From the NCBI RefSeq assembly GCF_005049285.1, contig NZ_SOSC01000002.1:124001-188000 (forward strand): DNA of 64,000 nt, written 5' to 3'. The translations under genes and the position numbers were made by a program. Positions 16,034-24,522 of this stretch are shown piece after piece. Numbering within the stretch: the stretch's first letter is position 1; each line of letters opens with the position of its first letter. The DNA comes from Halorientalis salina. Lineage in GTDB: Archaea; Halobacteriota; Halobacteria; Halobacteriales; Haloarculaceae. Under the pieces are notes generated by a model. The model did no database searches, was not told the DNA's origin, and worked only from the letters and a program-made list of their open reading frames with translations.

Positions 16034-16795
16034 ATGAGCGACAACGACACTCCCGAAACGGAGACCGACGGAGGCACCGGCATCGTCCCGCCGGACGACG
16101 AGACGCCCACCTGGAGCGAGCGCAAAGAGCGCAGCCAGGGGCTCTCCCGGCTGACGTACGAGTACTTCGAGCGCGCACGTCGCGAAGACCAGGACCTCCG
16201 GCAGGAGTCGAGTTACGTCGAGCGCGACGTCCTCGGCTTCCCGGCCTGGCCTCACGAGATGATCAGGAACCTCGCGCTGTCGAGTTTCTTCATCGGCATG
16301 GTCCTGTTCCTCTCGGCGACGCTGCCCCCGGAGATGCTGCCGCCGGCCGACGCGTCGAGTACGCCGTCGGTCATCCTGCCCGACTGGTATCTGTACTGGT
16401 CGTTCGGACTGCTGAAACTCGGGCCGCTCAACCCCGAGCTGGCGCTGCTCGGCGGGCAGAAGCTGATGGCCGACCGAACCTACGGTGTGCTGGCGAACCT
16501 CGTCGTGGTCGGCGTCATCACGATCGTCCCCTTCCTGAACAAGGGGAGCGCGCGCCGACCGGTCGAACAGCCGTTCTGGGCGGCCGTCGGCGTCTTCGGC
16601 GTCGTGTTCGCCTTCACCATCGCGGCGCTGTCGGTCAAGAACCTGGTGCCCATCGGTTCGCACCTGCTCTTCGACCTGACGTTCCTGTTGCCGTTCGTGT
16701 TCGGCTTCATCACCTACGCGGTGCTCAAGTCGATGCGCGAGGGGTACATGTTCACCCTCAACCGCCGCTACTACCGCCTGCGACCGCCGAAATAA
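16034..16795 (+). CDS. cytochrome b, C-terminal (subunit IV-like) subunit
   Basis: This 253-residue membrane protein matches the C-terminal part of split cytochrome b. The Qo-site motif occurs as PDWY (VILPDWYLYW, near residue 117) in place of the common PEWY. An acidic N-terminal extension of about 75 residues precedes four spans. Together with the preceding gene it should form the quinol-oxidising core. The Asp variant has been linked in the literature to menaquinone-using complexes, which fits haloarchaeal menaquinone; the link for this protein is inference. Confidence 0.88.
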   Translation: MSDNDTPETETDGGTGIVPPDDETPTWSERKERSQGLSRLTYEYFERARREDQDLRQESSYVERDVLGFPAWPHEMIRNLALSSFFIGMVLFLSATLPPEMLPPADASSTPSVILPDWYLYWSFGLLKLGPLNPELALLGGQKLMADRTYGVLANLVVVGVITIVPFLNKGSARRPVEQPFWAAVGVFGVVFAFTIAALSVKNLVPIGSHLLFDLTFLLPFVFGFITYAVLKSMREGYMFTLNRRYYRLRPPK

Positions 16796-16810
16796 CCGCC
16801 TTTGTTTTCG

Positions 16811-17209
16811 ATGTCTGATGATTCAACGTCCGACCAGCCGTCCGACTCGGAATCGCATACGACCGCGACCGACCAGGAGATAGACAGCGAGCAGTCTCCG
16901 GAACGGGCCGACAGCGAGTCCGGGGGGAAGAGCGGTCGCGACATCGTGGTTCCGATGCGGGTGTACAAGGCAGTCACCGTGTTCACGACGCTGTTCGCGG
17001 TGGCGACGGTCGTCGGCGGGTTCGTGCTGCTGGATCTGGCGACGGATCGGGCACAGGCGACCGTCTCGGAGATCCAGCCGCTGGTCGCGCTCCTCGGGAT
17101 CGGATTGATCGTCGGCGGAGCAGCGGCGTACGCGTTCTCGACACGGTTTCGCGCGGAAGGAATGGGAAAGTCTAAAGACGACACCGACGAAGGTTCAGAT
17201 AATGGCTGA
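16811..17209 (+). CDS. haloarchaeal membrane protein of bc cluster (DUF7315-type)
   Basis: This 132-residue protein has an acidic Ser/Asp-rich N-terminus of about 50 residues and two membrane spans near 56-78 and 92-112. It also has a charged tail. The ATG at 16811 is preferred over a TTG at 16802. It lies 15 bases after the cytochrome b C-terminal gene, and its end overlaps the next gene by 8 bases, so it belongs to the operon. No cofactor motif is present; an accessory function in the respiratory complex is inferred from synteny. Confidence 0.74.
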   Translation: MSDDSTSDQPSDSESHTTATDQEIDSEQSPERADSESGGKSGRDIVVPMRVYKAVTVFTTLFAVATVVGGFVLLDLATDRAQATVSEIQPLVALLGIGLIVGGAAAYAFSTRFRAEGMGKSKDDTDEGSDNG

Positions 17210-17468
17210 TGAATTCGCTAAGGGCTTCGGCATTCTGACAGCGGCCGGCCTCGGCTGGATGGTCCTGGCGGGCTGGTACACGACGGACAGTTTCGAGGAG
17301 GGACAGCTCCTGGGAACGCCGCCATCGGACCCCGGCATCTACGGGCAGGTAGCACTAATGTTAAAGGACGCGCTGTTCTGGTTCGCGATTCTCGGTGCGC
17401 TGACGTTCTGGGTCATCATCCCCCTGATCAACGAAACGCGCGACGCCCTCGACGAACGCGGAAGCTGA
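17202..17468 (+). CDS. haloarchaeal small membrane protein of bc cluster (DUF7314-type)
   Basis: This 88-residue protein has two hydrophobic spans, one at about residues 8-24 and the other at about 52-75 (KDALFWFAILGALTFWVIIP), and a short charged tail. It overlaps the preceding gene by eight bases, indicating translational coupling. It closes the plus-strand respiratory operon and is followed by a T-rich run (GGCTTTTTTCC near 17480-17492) that may end transcription. The function is unknown. Confidence 0.74.
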   Translation: MADEFAKGFGILTAAGLGWMVLAGWYTTDSFEEGQLLGTPPSDPGIYGQVALMLKDALFWFAILGALTFWVIIPLINETRDALDERGS

Positions 17469-17841
17469 AGACGGCCTGGTCGGCTTTTTTCCGACAGCTC
17501 TCGACCGACGAGCGGCGGCTCCGAGATGATTCCACGATGTCACGGAGTCGCCGAGAGCGGCGACAGGGGTAGCGCTCTCGACGCGAATCGTGGACGCAGT
17601 GTCTCACAGTTGTACGCCGCCGGGCTGACGGACACTCCTCACCCGTCTCCGCTGGAGCCAGTCGAAGGCATGCTGGCGTCCGTAATCTCGATTCACGGTC
17701 ACACCCCGGTTGCCGTGTCCGTCCGACAGCAACCACAGTGACCGACGCCTGGCAGCGGGGAGACGGAACTGGCAGCAGCAGATGCGTATAGAAGTAACGC
17801 TTCGGGGGGATCGTCGTCAAAAAAGGGAAACGCGTGGCCGA
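17469..17841. other. intergenic stretch between convergent genes
   Basis: Only a T-rich likely terminator near 17480-17492 is visible in these 373 bases. Short frames here are not protein-like. The stretch separates the bc operon from the convergent DUF7313-type gene. Confidence 0.45.
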
Positions 17842-18282
17842 TCAGATGACAGCCGACCAGTACGGCTTGATGACGAAGAACAGCGCCTGGTAGGAGACGT
17901 ACATCAGTACGAGTACCGAGGCGGCGATAGCGCCCTTGGGGCGTTCCAGGTCGATCCCGCGTCGGGCCTCGACCTTGCGAGCCTCGAACTCGAAGAAGTC
18001 GGTAATGAACAGACCGACGATGAGTGCCGAGGCAACCAGCCCGCCGTGCTGGTGGAGCGTGGTGTAGTATAACGTCGCGAGCACGAGCGCCACGTTCGAG
18101 AGAACGTGAACTGGGTGTCGACTGACCGCGTCAGCGCCGTCTTGGGCCTGCTGTACGTTTTTGCGGTGCTGGAACGCACGGGTCCCGATGTTGACCACCG
18201 CGAGTGCCAGAAGGACGTACTCGATCTGGCCGCCGAGTACCGTATCCAGCGGTCCGAAGAGTGTCACCGATGGTGCTGCCAT
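17842..18282 (-). CDS. haloarchaeal four-span membrane protein (DUF7313-type)
   Basis: This 146-residue membrane protein has spans at about residues 18-36, 55-75, 80-98 and 118-142, and a central charged segment (EARKVEARRGIDLERPKG). Histidines occur in RHPVHVL and TLHQHGG, but not in a proven haem-binding spacing. It converges on the cytochrome bc operon and is a usual member of that haloarchaeal neighbourhood, as I recall. The ATG at 18282 is preferred to a GTG nine bases upstream. Confidence 0.72.
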   Translation of the reverse strand: MAAPSVTLFGPLDTVLGGQIEYVLLALAVVNIGTRAFQHRKNVQQAQDGADAVSRHPVHVLSNVALVLATLYYTTLHQHGGLVASALIVGLFITDFFEFEARKVEARRGIDLERPKGAIAASVLVLMYVSYQALFFVIKPYWSAVI

Positions 18283-18343
18283 ACTCGACACTTTCGACCT
18301 GATACATTAGAGTTTTTCCAATCCCGTCCGCCGTCAGGACCCA

Positions 18344-19129
18344 TCACTCGGGAGCGGACGCCGACTCGTCCGGCCCCCCGAACGGTGCCGTGCTCTGTGG
18401 CAGCGTCCGGACGGTCAGCCGGTCGATCTGCGCGACCGACAGGGGCGTGTCCGGCGGAACGCAGTCGCCGCGGCGGTCGTCGGCGAGCAACTCGACGGGC
18501 GCATCGTCGCGTTCGACCGTCAGCGTGAGTCCGTCGGCCGGGAGGATCCAGTGGTCGGCGTCGATAGCGAACGGTGCGATGGGAACGACGCTGACGACCC
18601 CGGTGTCGCGGGCGACGATCGGTGCACCGTTCGAGCGCGCGTAGCCGTGACTCCCCAGGGGCGTGGCGACGACGACGCCGTCGGCCCGGAACTGCGCGAC
18701 CAGATCGCCGTCGGTCCGAACCGAATACTCGGAGATGCGAGCGGGGTCTGCGGTGACGAGCATCAGGTCACAGAGCGCTCGACCCCGCTCGATGCCGTCG
18801 GCCATCGCAGCCAGAACCGGTCGAGAGTGGGTTCCGCCCGCTCCGTCCAGGAGCGCCTCGATCGCCCCGTCGATACCCGAGAGCGGGACCGACTGGACAC
18901 CAGTCCCCGCGTTCACCGGGAGAACGGGAACGTCGGGAACCGTTTCACGAGCAGTGAGGTCGAGCAGGGACCCCTCACCGACCGTGACGAGCACGTCGGG
19001 GGACGACGAGAGCACCGTCGACAGCGCCCCGGTCCGGTGTTCGACGCCCGCTGTCTCGATGGCGGATCGAACCGGCTCGATCCGCTCGCCGACGACACCG
19101 ACGACCGACGGCTCCGCTGGCTCACTCAT
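18344..19129 (-). CDS. NAD-kinase-like protein with degenerate GGDGT motif
   Basis: This 261-residue protein has the NAD-kinase C-terminal pattern: LPVNAGTGVQSV, an ATPLGSHGYARSNGAPIV segment near 160 and PIAPFAIDADHWILP. At the place of the nucleotide-binding GGDGT motif it reads TVGEGSLLDL. The aspartate that is normally essential is therefore replaced by Glu, with a glycine shift. It may be an active variant or a non-catalytic paralogue. A COG3199 relative with intact GGDGT is at 987. The ATG at 19129 gives a normal N-terminus; longer frames add unrelated sequence. Confidence 0.75.
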   Translation of the reverse strand: MSEPAEPSVVGVVGERIEPVRSAIETAGVEHRTGALSTVLSSSPDVLVTVGEGSLLDLTARETVPDVPVLPVNAGTGVQSVPLSGIDGAIEALLDGAGGTHSRPVLAAMADGIERGRALCDLMLVTADPARISEYSVRTDGDLVAQFRADGVVVATPLGSHGYARSNGAPIVARDTGVVSVVPIAPFAIDADHWILPADGLTLTVERDDAPVELLADDRRGDCVPPDTPLSVAQIDRLTVRTLPQSTAPFGGPDESASAPE

Positions 19130-19178
19130 CACCCGGGTACTGGCACCCGGCGGGCAAAAACATGGGGACTCGCGGTCG

Positions 19179-20489
19179 TCACTCCCCGTACGGCCAGTCA
19201 CCCGTCACGCGCATTCCCTCGGCCAGTGACTGGGACTCCAGGTCCGTCGCTACGTCCTCGGGAGTCGCGTGCGGTATCGTCCTGTCCTCGTCGGCGAGTT
19301 CGACCACGAGCGCCGTCAGGAGGATCGCGCTCTCGCGGAGGTCCCGGGGGTCGAGTTTGTCGATCGTGTCCGCGTGCGTGTGACCCCAGCCGCGGCCGCG
19401 GTCGGGCGTCTCGCTTTTGACCCAGCAGGCGGGCACGCCCCACTTGGCGTACGACCAATGGTCGCTGTGTGGCCCCAGTTGGGGGTCGACGGTGATGGGG
19501 TGATCGAACCGGTCGCTGACGGCGCGGACGGCCGCGCCCAGTTCGTCGAAACCATGGGTCTTCGCCCTGAGCGTTCGGCCGCGGACCACCCCGTCTAGGT
19601 TGACGACGGCGCGAACCTCGTCGAAGTCGGCGCGCTCGGCGTGGTGGGCCGATCCCCGGAGGCCGACCTCCTCAGCGCCGAAACAGACGACGTGGACGCG
19701 CGTATCGAGGTCGGACTCGCGGCTCGCGAGCGCGCGGACGACTTCGACGACTGCGGCCGTCCCAGCGCCGTTGTCCATGGCTCCCTCGCTGAGATCGTGG
19801 GCGTCGACGTGGCTCGTCAGCAGGACTGCGTCGTCGGTCTCCGGGCCGAGTTCGGCGTGGACGTTTCGACTCGTCGCCGGACCGACGTCGGCGTCGACGG
19901 TGACCGTCACGCGCTCGCCTTCGAACCGGCGAGCGAGTCGGAGGCCGACCTCCTTGCTGACGCCGACGGCCGGAATCTCGCCGATCGGGTGGTCGGGTGT
20001 CCCGACGCTCCCGGTCGGCGGGAGACAGCCGTCGACGTGGTTGCGGAAGACGAAGGCGGCCGCGCCAGCCTCGACGGCCCGATAGTACTTCTCGCGACGG
20101 TGGACGCGGCGGTCCTGCCAGTCTGGGGCGTCGCTGGCGACCATCACAATGCTGTCCTCGCACTCGGCGGACTCGAAGTCCTCGGGGAGGCCGTAGCCGA
20201 GGTCGACGAACTCGCCGGTCGCGGCGTCGGCTGGGCTCCGGGGGAGCGCGATGCAGTCCTGGGTTGTCTCGCCAGCCTCGACGGTGCTCTCCTCGCGCGT
20301 CCAGCCCTGGATGTCGAACTCGACGAGGCGAGAGTCGCGAGCGCCGGCGTCGGCCAGGGCGTCGCGGGTCAGTTCGGCCGCGCGGCGTTCGCCCGCGCTG
20401 CCGGCCATTCGGTCGCCGACGTCGACGAGGGCTTCGAGGTGGAACCAGCCGGTCGAACTCGTGAACGTCTCGCCGATCCAGTCGGTCAT
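19179..20489 (-). CDS. M28-family zinc aminopeptidase
   Basis: This 436-residue metallopeptidase of family M28 has the two-zinc ligand set: His and Asp in TSHVDAHDLSEGAMDNGAG, the catalytic Glu pair in GAEEVGLRGS, Asp in VNLDGVVRGR, and the last His in GPHSDHWSYAKWG. A PA-like insertion with FRNHVDGCLPPTG lies upstream of the catalytic core. No signal peptide is visible, so it is probably cytoplasmic. It should remove N-terminal residues from peptides. I chose the ATG at 20489 (MTDWIGETF); the upstream frame is non-homologous. Confidence 0.88.
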   Translation of the reverse strand: MTDWIGETFTSSTGWFHLEALVDVGDRMAGSAGERRAAELTRDALADAGARDSRLVEFDIQGWTREESTVEAGETTQDCIALPRSPADAATGEFVDLGYGLPEDFESAECEDSIVMVASDAPDWQDRRVHRREKYYRAVEAGAAAFVFRNHVDGCLPPTGSVGTPDHPIGEIPAVGVSKEVGLRLARRFEGERVTVTVDADVGPATSRNVHAELGPETDDAVLLTSHVDAHDLSEGAMDNGAGTAAVVEVVRALASRESDLDTRVHVVCFGAEEVGLRGSAHHAERADFDEVRAVVNLDGVVRGRTLRAKTHGFDELGAAVRAVSDRFDHPITVDPQLGPHSDHWSYAKWGVPACWVKSETPDRGRGWGHTHADTIDKLDPRDLRESAILLTALVVELADEDRTIPHATPEDVATDLESQSLAEGMRVTGDWPYGE

Positions 20490-20574
20490 ACGGACCTGTG
20501 GCGCGAGCGGCACATTAGGCGTTGTGCCGCGTGCAAACTGAAGGCTTTTGAGCCGTGACGGTAATGGCTGGGGT

Positions 20575-21639
20575 ATGCGGGACGTACTCGACGAGTGGCG
20601 ACCGGTAGTCGACGAGGCGATCGAGGAGCTGTTGCCACGACTCGTCGACGACGCCTACCTCACCGACTTCTTCGGCGAGCCGACCTACCAGTACGATCCG
20701 ACCGCGGTCCAGTCGGCCCTGTCCGACCCCATCTGGGAACTGCTCGACCGCGGGGGGAAACGCTGGCGGGCCGTCGTCTTCCTGGTGCTCGTCGAGGCTT
20801 TCGGCGAGGACCCCGAAGAGTACCTCCCATACGCCTGTATCCCCGAGATCCTGCACAACGGGACCATCATCGTCGACGACGTCGAAGACGACGCGTCGAT
20901 GCGCCGGGGTGACCCCGCCCTGCACCTCGAACACGGCACCGACATCGCCCTGAACGCCGGGAACGCGATGTACTTCCTGCCGCTGAAGATCATCACGCGC
21001 AACCCCACAGGGTTAGACGCCGAGACGCGGCTGGCAGCCTACGAGATGCTGATGCACGAACTCAACCGGACCCACCTCGGCCAGGGAATGGACATCCACT
21101 GGCACAACGAACAGGAGATCCGGATGAGCGAGCGCCAGTACTTAGAGATGTGTGCCTGCAAGACGGGCTGTCTGGGCCGCATCGTCGCCCGTCTCGCCGC
21201 CATCGTCACCGGCCAGCCCGAGGACGTGGAGATGGCCGTCGCAAACTACGCCGAACGGATGTCCATCGCCTTCCAGATCGGCGACGACATCTTAGACGTC
21301 GAACACACCCTGGACGAGGCCGGCGCGTTCGGCAAGGAGTTCGGCAACGACGTCCGGGAAGGCAAGAAGACGCTAATGGTCATCCACGCGGCGGAACACG
21401 CGCCGCCCGAGGACGTGGCGCGCTTAGAGGAGATCCTCTGGGCCGACGACAACGACGAGGAAGAGATCATGGAAGTCATCGAGATCCTCCAGTCGACGGG
21501 GAGCGTCGAGTACGCGCGCGAGCAGGCGATCGACCTCGCGGCGCACGCGCGCGGCCATCTGGCCGATCTCGATCTCGAACCCGAACCAGCACAGAACCTC
21601 GCGGATTTCACCCGCTTCGTCGTCGAACGCGACGCCTGA
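20575..21639 (+). CDS. trans-polyprenyl diphosphate synthase (GGPP/GFPP-type)
   Basis: This 354-residue all-alpha prenyltransferase condenses isopentenyl diphosphate with allylic diphosphates to make lipid precursors. The first Asp-rich motif is DDVED within IIVDDVEDDASMRRG and the second is DDILD within FQIGDDILDVE. The RGGKRWR segment near residue 60 binds isopentenyl diphosphate. Product length (C20 or C25, or longer quinone chains) cannot be read reliably from sequence. The ATG at 20575 starts MRDVLDEWRP and is divergent from the peptidase gene. Confidence 0.9.
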   Translation: MRDVLDEWRPVVDEAIEELLPRLVDDAYLTDFFGEPTYQYDPTAVQSALSDPIWELLDRGGKRWRAVVFLVLVEAFGEDPEEYLPYACIPEILHNGTIIVDDVEDDASMRRGDPALHLEHGTDIALNAGNAMYFLPLKIITRNPTGLDAETRLAAYEMLMHELNRTHLGQGMDIHWHNEQEIRMSERQYLEMCACKTGCLGRIVARLAAIVTGQPEDVEMAVANYAERMSIAFQIGDDILDVEHTLDEAGAFGKEFGNDVREGKKTLMVIHAAEHAPPEDVARLEEILWADDNDEEEIMEVIEILQSTGSVEYAREQAIDLAAHARGHLADLDLEPEPAQNLADFTRFVVERDA

Positions 21640-21649
21640 CTCGGGTCGC

Positions 21650-21958
21650 TCAGGTGACGAGGAGATAGGCCATCATCAACCCGAAGTACAGTACCACGAG
21701 CACGCCGAGTGCCTTCAGCTGGAACAGCCGAAGCGCCTGGTTTTCGTCCTCGAAGGCGTCTTGGGCGGCCTCGCGCTGGTCGTCGGTCAGTTCCGACTCG
21801 TGTTCGAGCCCCCAGTGCAGCGCGCGGAACGCCTCGTCGGAAAAGGGTGCGCCGCAGTACTCACAGACGACGGTCTCGTCGTCCGCAGGGACGCTGTAGT
21901 CGTCGTTCGGTCCGGCTGCGATCGGTTCGGTCGTCGGCTCGTCGGTGTGTGTGCTCAT
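21650..21958 (-). CDS. small zinc-finger and single-span membrane protein
   Basis: This 102-residue protein begins with an acidic/Thr-rich segment. It then has a C2H2-like finger with C-x2-C-x12-H-x4-H spacing (CEYCGAPFSDEAFRALHWGLEH region, about 31-52), a charged helix, and a C-terminal membrane span (LGVLVVLYFGLMMAYLLVT). The start overlaps the stop of the upstream membrane gene as ATGA, so the pair is coupled. The finger may bind zinc without contacting DNA. I recall a haloarchaeal family of this form (DUF7410-like), function unknown. Confidence 0.75.
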   Translation of the reverse strand: MSTHTDEPTTEPIAAGPNDDYSVPADDETVVCEYCGAPFSDEAFRALHWGLEHESELTDDQREAAQDAFEDENQALRLFQLKALGVLVVLYFGLMMAYLLVT

Positions 21959-23388
21959 AGGAAAGGCGGTTGAACGGACGGTTGCGAGACGATCCACAGC
22001 GAGGTCATCGTGTAGAGGACCATCACGAGGGTGAACGAGTACTGGCTCCGGATGGCCTGGAGGCGGCCAGGGAACACCTCGAACGCGGTGGCGTGGGCGA
22101 CCCAGATCGCCAGGAGATGCCCAAGCAGCACGAAGGCCATGTTGAGGCCGCCGAACCAGCCGGGCAACTGGGCGACCGGGACCGTCGCCGGAGCCGTGAA
22201 CGGACTGGCCAGCACAGTGATCGCAGCTGGCAACAGCGAGAGGAAATAGCCCAGGTAGTGTGCGAGGTGGTAGCCGGCGGCGATGGCCAGCAGCGAGGGG
22301 GCGAACCGACGGGCCAGGTACGCCTGGCTCCGGTAAGAGTCGGCCATTCGGCGGCTGTACCCCGCAGCGAGCCAGTACGCGGCGAGGAAGACGAGGTACC
22401 CGGCGATCATCGCGACGGGATAGAGCACCATCGGGGGCACGCCGAGATCGACGGCGGATCTGGCGAACCCGGTCCAGAGGGGCGTCGCGACGAGGCCGTC
22501 GTAGGTCGTCACCCAGACGATGGCGACCACGAACGCGACCTCGTCGAACCCGTCGACCAGTCGCGTCTCGGAGAGGCCGGTCCCGGGAAGCCGCAAGCGC
22601 AGGCGGTCGGCCGTCTCGTCCCATTTGACGGGTGCGACTCGGCCGTAGTACCGGAACACGCGCGCGACCGGGTCGACGCTGCCGAACCAGCGGTCGGGGC
22701 CGAAGACGAGCGCGCCAGCGAGCGTGAACGCCGTGTAGCCGACGACGACGCCGACGAGCAGTCGCGGCTCGTCGGCCAGCGGGCTGACGACTTCGAGCCA
22801 GACGAGCGCGAGCAACCCGACCACGCTCGGCCAGGCGCCCAGCGACTCGGGGTAGGCGCGGTCGGCCGACGGCAGGAGCGACGAGACGGTACGCCAGGGG
22901 TTGAGAACCGGCCAGGTGTTTCCGACGAGGTACGTGGTCGCCGTGAAGCCGGCCCACCACCCCACCCAGACGACGAGAATTGCCGGATTCGCGAGGGCCT
23001 CCGACGGCCCGAGGTAACCGAGGACGAGCACGACGAGGAGTCCGGCGACGCCCAGCAAATGGCCGGCCAAGCGGGCGACCCGCCGGGCGGGGAACGGACG
23101 GGCCCGATACCAGCCATGGATGTCCCGGATCAGCCGGCGGTCGGTGACGAAACTGGCCAGGAGGAACGACGCTCCCACTGCGCTCCCGCCGGTCAGCAAG
23201 AAGAGCCAGGTCGGGACCGCAATCGTCTCGCGGGCGTTCGCGCCGAGGCTTCCGCCATGTGCCGTCGCGGGCCCGACGAACAGAACCAGGGCGACCGCCA
23301 GCACGGGCAGTCGGGCGAACATGTACTGCAGGAGTGACCGCGACGACCGGATCGAAAGCGACCACGGGGACGGCGGGTCGTCGGACAT
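21955..23388 (-). CDS. large haloarchaeal multi-span membrane protein
   Basis: This 477-residue protein has roughly ten hydrophobic spans. A signal-like first span ends at GPATAHGGSLG. Conserved-looking aromatic motifs include GNTWPVLNPWRT and a GYHLAHYLGYFLS segment with two His residues. A homologous family is common beside oxidase genes in haloarchaea, and cytochrome oxidase subunit III is divergent 94 bases away. I cannot assign a function; transport or oxidase assembly are guesses. The downstream finger protein overlaps its stop by four bases. Confidence 0.7.
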   Translation of the reverse strand: MSDDPPSPWSLSIRSSRSLLQYMFARLPVLAVALVLFVGPATAHGGSLGANARETIAVPTWLFLLTGGSAVGASFLLASFVTDRRLIRDIHGWYRARPFPARRVARLAGHLLGVAGLLVVLVLGYLGPSEALANPAILVVWVGWWAGFTATTYLVGNTWPVLNPWRTVSSLLPSADRAYPESLGAWPSVVGLLALVWLEVVSPLADEPRLLVGVVVGYTAFTLAGALVFGPDRWFGSVDPVARVFRYYGRVAPVKWDETADRLRLRLPGTGLSETRLVDGFDEVAFVVAIVWVTTYDGLVATPLWTGFARSAVDLGVPPMVLYPVAMIAGYLVFLAAYWLAAGYSRRMADSYRSQAYLARRFAPSLLAIAAGYHLAHYLGYFLSLLPAAITVLASPFTAPATVPVAQLPGWFGGLNMAFVLLGHLLAIWVAHATAFEVFPGRLQAIRSQYSFTLVMVLYTMTSLWIVSQPSVQPPFL

Positions 23389-23482
23389 TGAATGAAGCGA
23401 CGGGTTTCACGTCCGAGTAGCTTCCGAAACTGCGATGACTTGGGCAGGTTTTTACCGGTCGACTCGTAAGCGAGGGATAGAC

Positions 23483-24346
23483 ATGAGTCTCGCAGACGAA
23501 ACGTCAGAGGACCACGGGGGCCACGACGAACACCACCTCCCCGCGGTCGAGGACTGGCCGCGCGGGTTCGGTGAAGCCAGCTGGTGGCCGTTCATCACGG
23601 CCCTCGGTGGCGCCGGCTTCTACATCGGGGCCGCGCTGTTCGTGCTCGGGAGAGGCGAAGAGGCACTCGTCGGCCCGATGACAGGCCCGTACGTGTTCAT
23701 CGGCAGCACGTTCTTCTTCCTGGCCGGTCTCTACGGCTGGCTCTACCACGCGTTCGTGGTCAACTTCTGGGAGCACGGTACTGACGAACACGAGGGCGGC
23801 ACGCTCAGACTGGCGATGATATGCTTCCTCGGCACGGAAGTCGCGACCTTCGGGGCCGGCTTCGTGTACTACTTCTTCATCCGGGCCGGGGCCTGGCCGC
23901 CGGCCATGCCGGACCCGCTACTGGCTCCCCTCGTCATCGCGAACACGGCGATTCTCGTCCTCAGCAGTTTCACGCTGCACTTCGGCCACGTCGCGCTGCT
24001 GAACAACAACCGGAAGCGCTTCATCCGCCTGATGGGTGCGACGCTGCTCCTGGGCATCGTCTTCATCGGCGGCCAGGTGTACGAGTACTACGAGTTCCTC
24101 GTCCACGAGAACTTCACGCTCACCGAAGGCGTCTTCGGCAGCGCCTTCTACGGGCTGACCGGCCTCCACGGCCTCCACGTGACGATGGGCGCGATCCTCA
24201 TCGGCATCGTGTTCATCCGCGGCCTGCTCGGGCAGTACGACGCCGAGCGACACACCTCCGTCAGCACCGTCTCGATGTACTGGCACTTCGTCGACGTCGT
24301 CTGGATCTTCCTCGTCGTCGTCCTCTACGTCGGCGCTGTCGTATAA
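23483..24346 (+). CDS. coxC: cytochrome c oxidase subunit III
   Basis: This 287-residue membrane protein has seven predicted spans of the haem-copper oxidase subunit III family. Recognisable segments are FLGTEVATFGAGFVYYFFIRAG, with the conserved Glu, and GLTGLHGLHVTMGA. A final YWHFVDVVWIFLVVVLY also fits. A His/Glu-rich N-terminal extension of about 30 residues precedes the first span. Subunits I and II are not in the window. The ATG at 23483 is used; upstream in-frame codons add a basic stretch lacking homology. A T run follows the stop (GCGTTTTTCG). Confidence 0.92.
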   Translation: MSLADETSEDHGGHDEHHLPAVEDWPRGFGEASWWPFITALGGAGFYIGAALFVLGRGEEALVGPMTGPYVFIGSTFFFLAGLYGWLYHAFVVNFWEHGTDEHEGGTLRLAMICFLGTEVATFGAGFVYYFFIRAGAWPPAMPDPLLAPLVIANTAILVLSSFTLHFGHVALLNNNRKRFIRLMGATLLLGIVFIGGQVYEYYEFLVHENFTLTEGVFGSAFYGLTGLHGLHVTMGAILIGIVFIRGLLGQYDAERHTSVSTVSMYWHFVDVVWIFLVVVLYVGAVV

Positions 24347-24522
24347 CGCAGCGCGCGTTTTTCGCCGCACCGAACGAGAGTAACTGAGGAGGTAGTCCCA
24401 CTATTCTCAGCATCAGCGTCCCAGGTCGTGGCAATGTATTCCAACGCAACCGACGTTTAAACGCCAGGTGGGAATCGATTTGTTGCCAACACTTATCACG
24501 GGACGTGTGCAGTAATGGACCA

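Noticed and set aside
21970-23337. 455-residue frame opposite the large membrane protein
   Set aside because: Gln/Arg/Glu/Asp-rich antisense product of a hydrophobic gene; the minus-strand product has convincing membrane spans.
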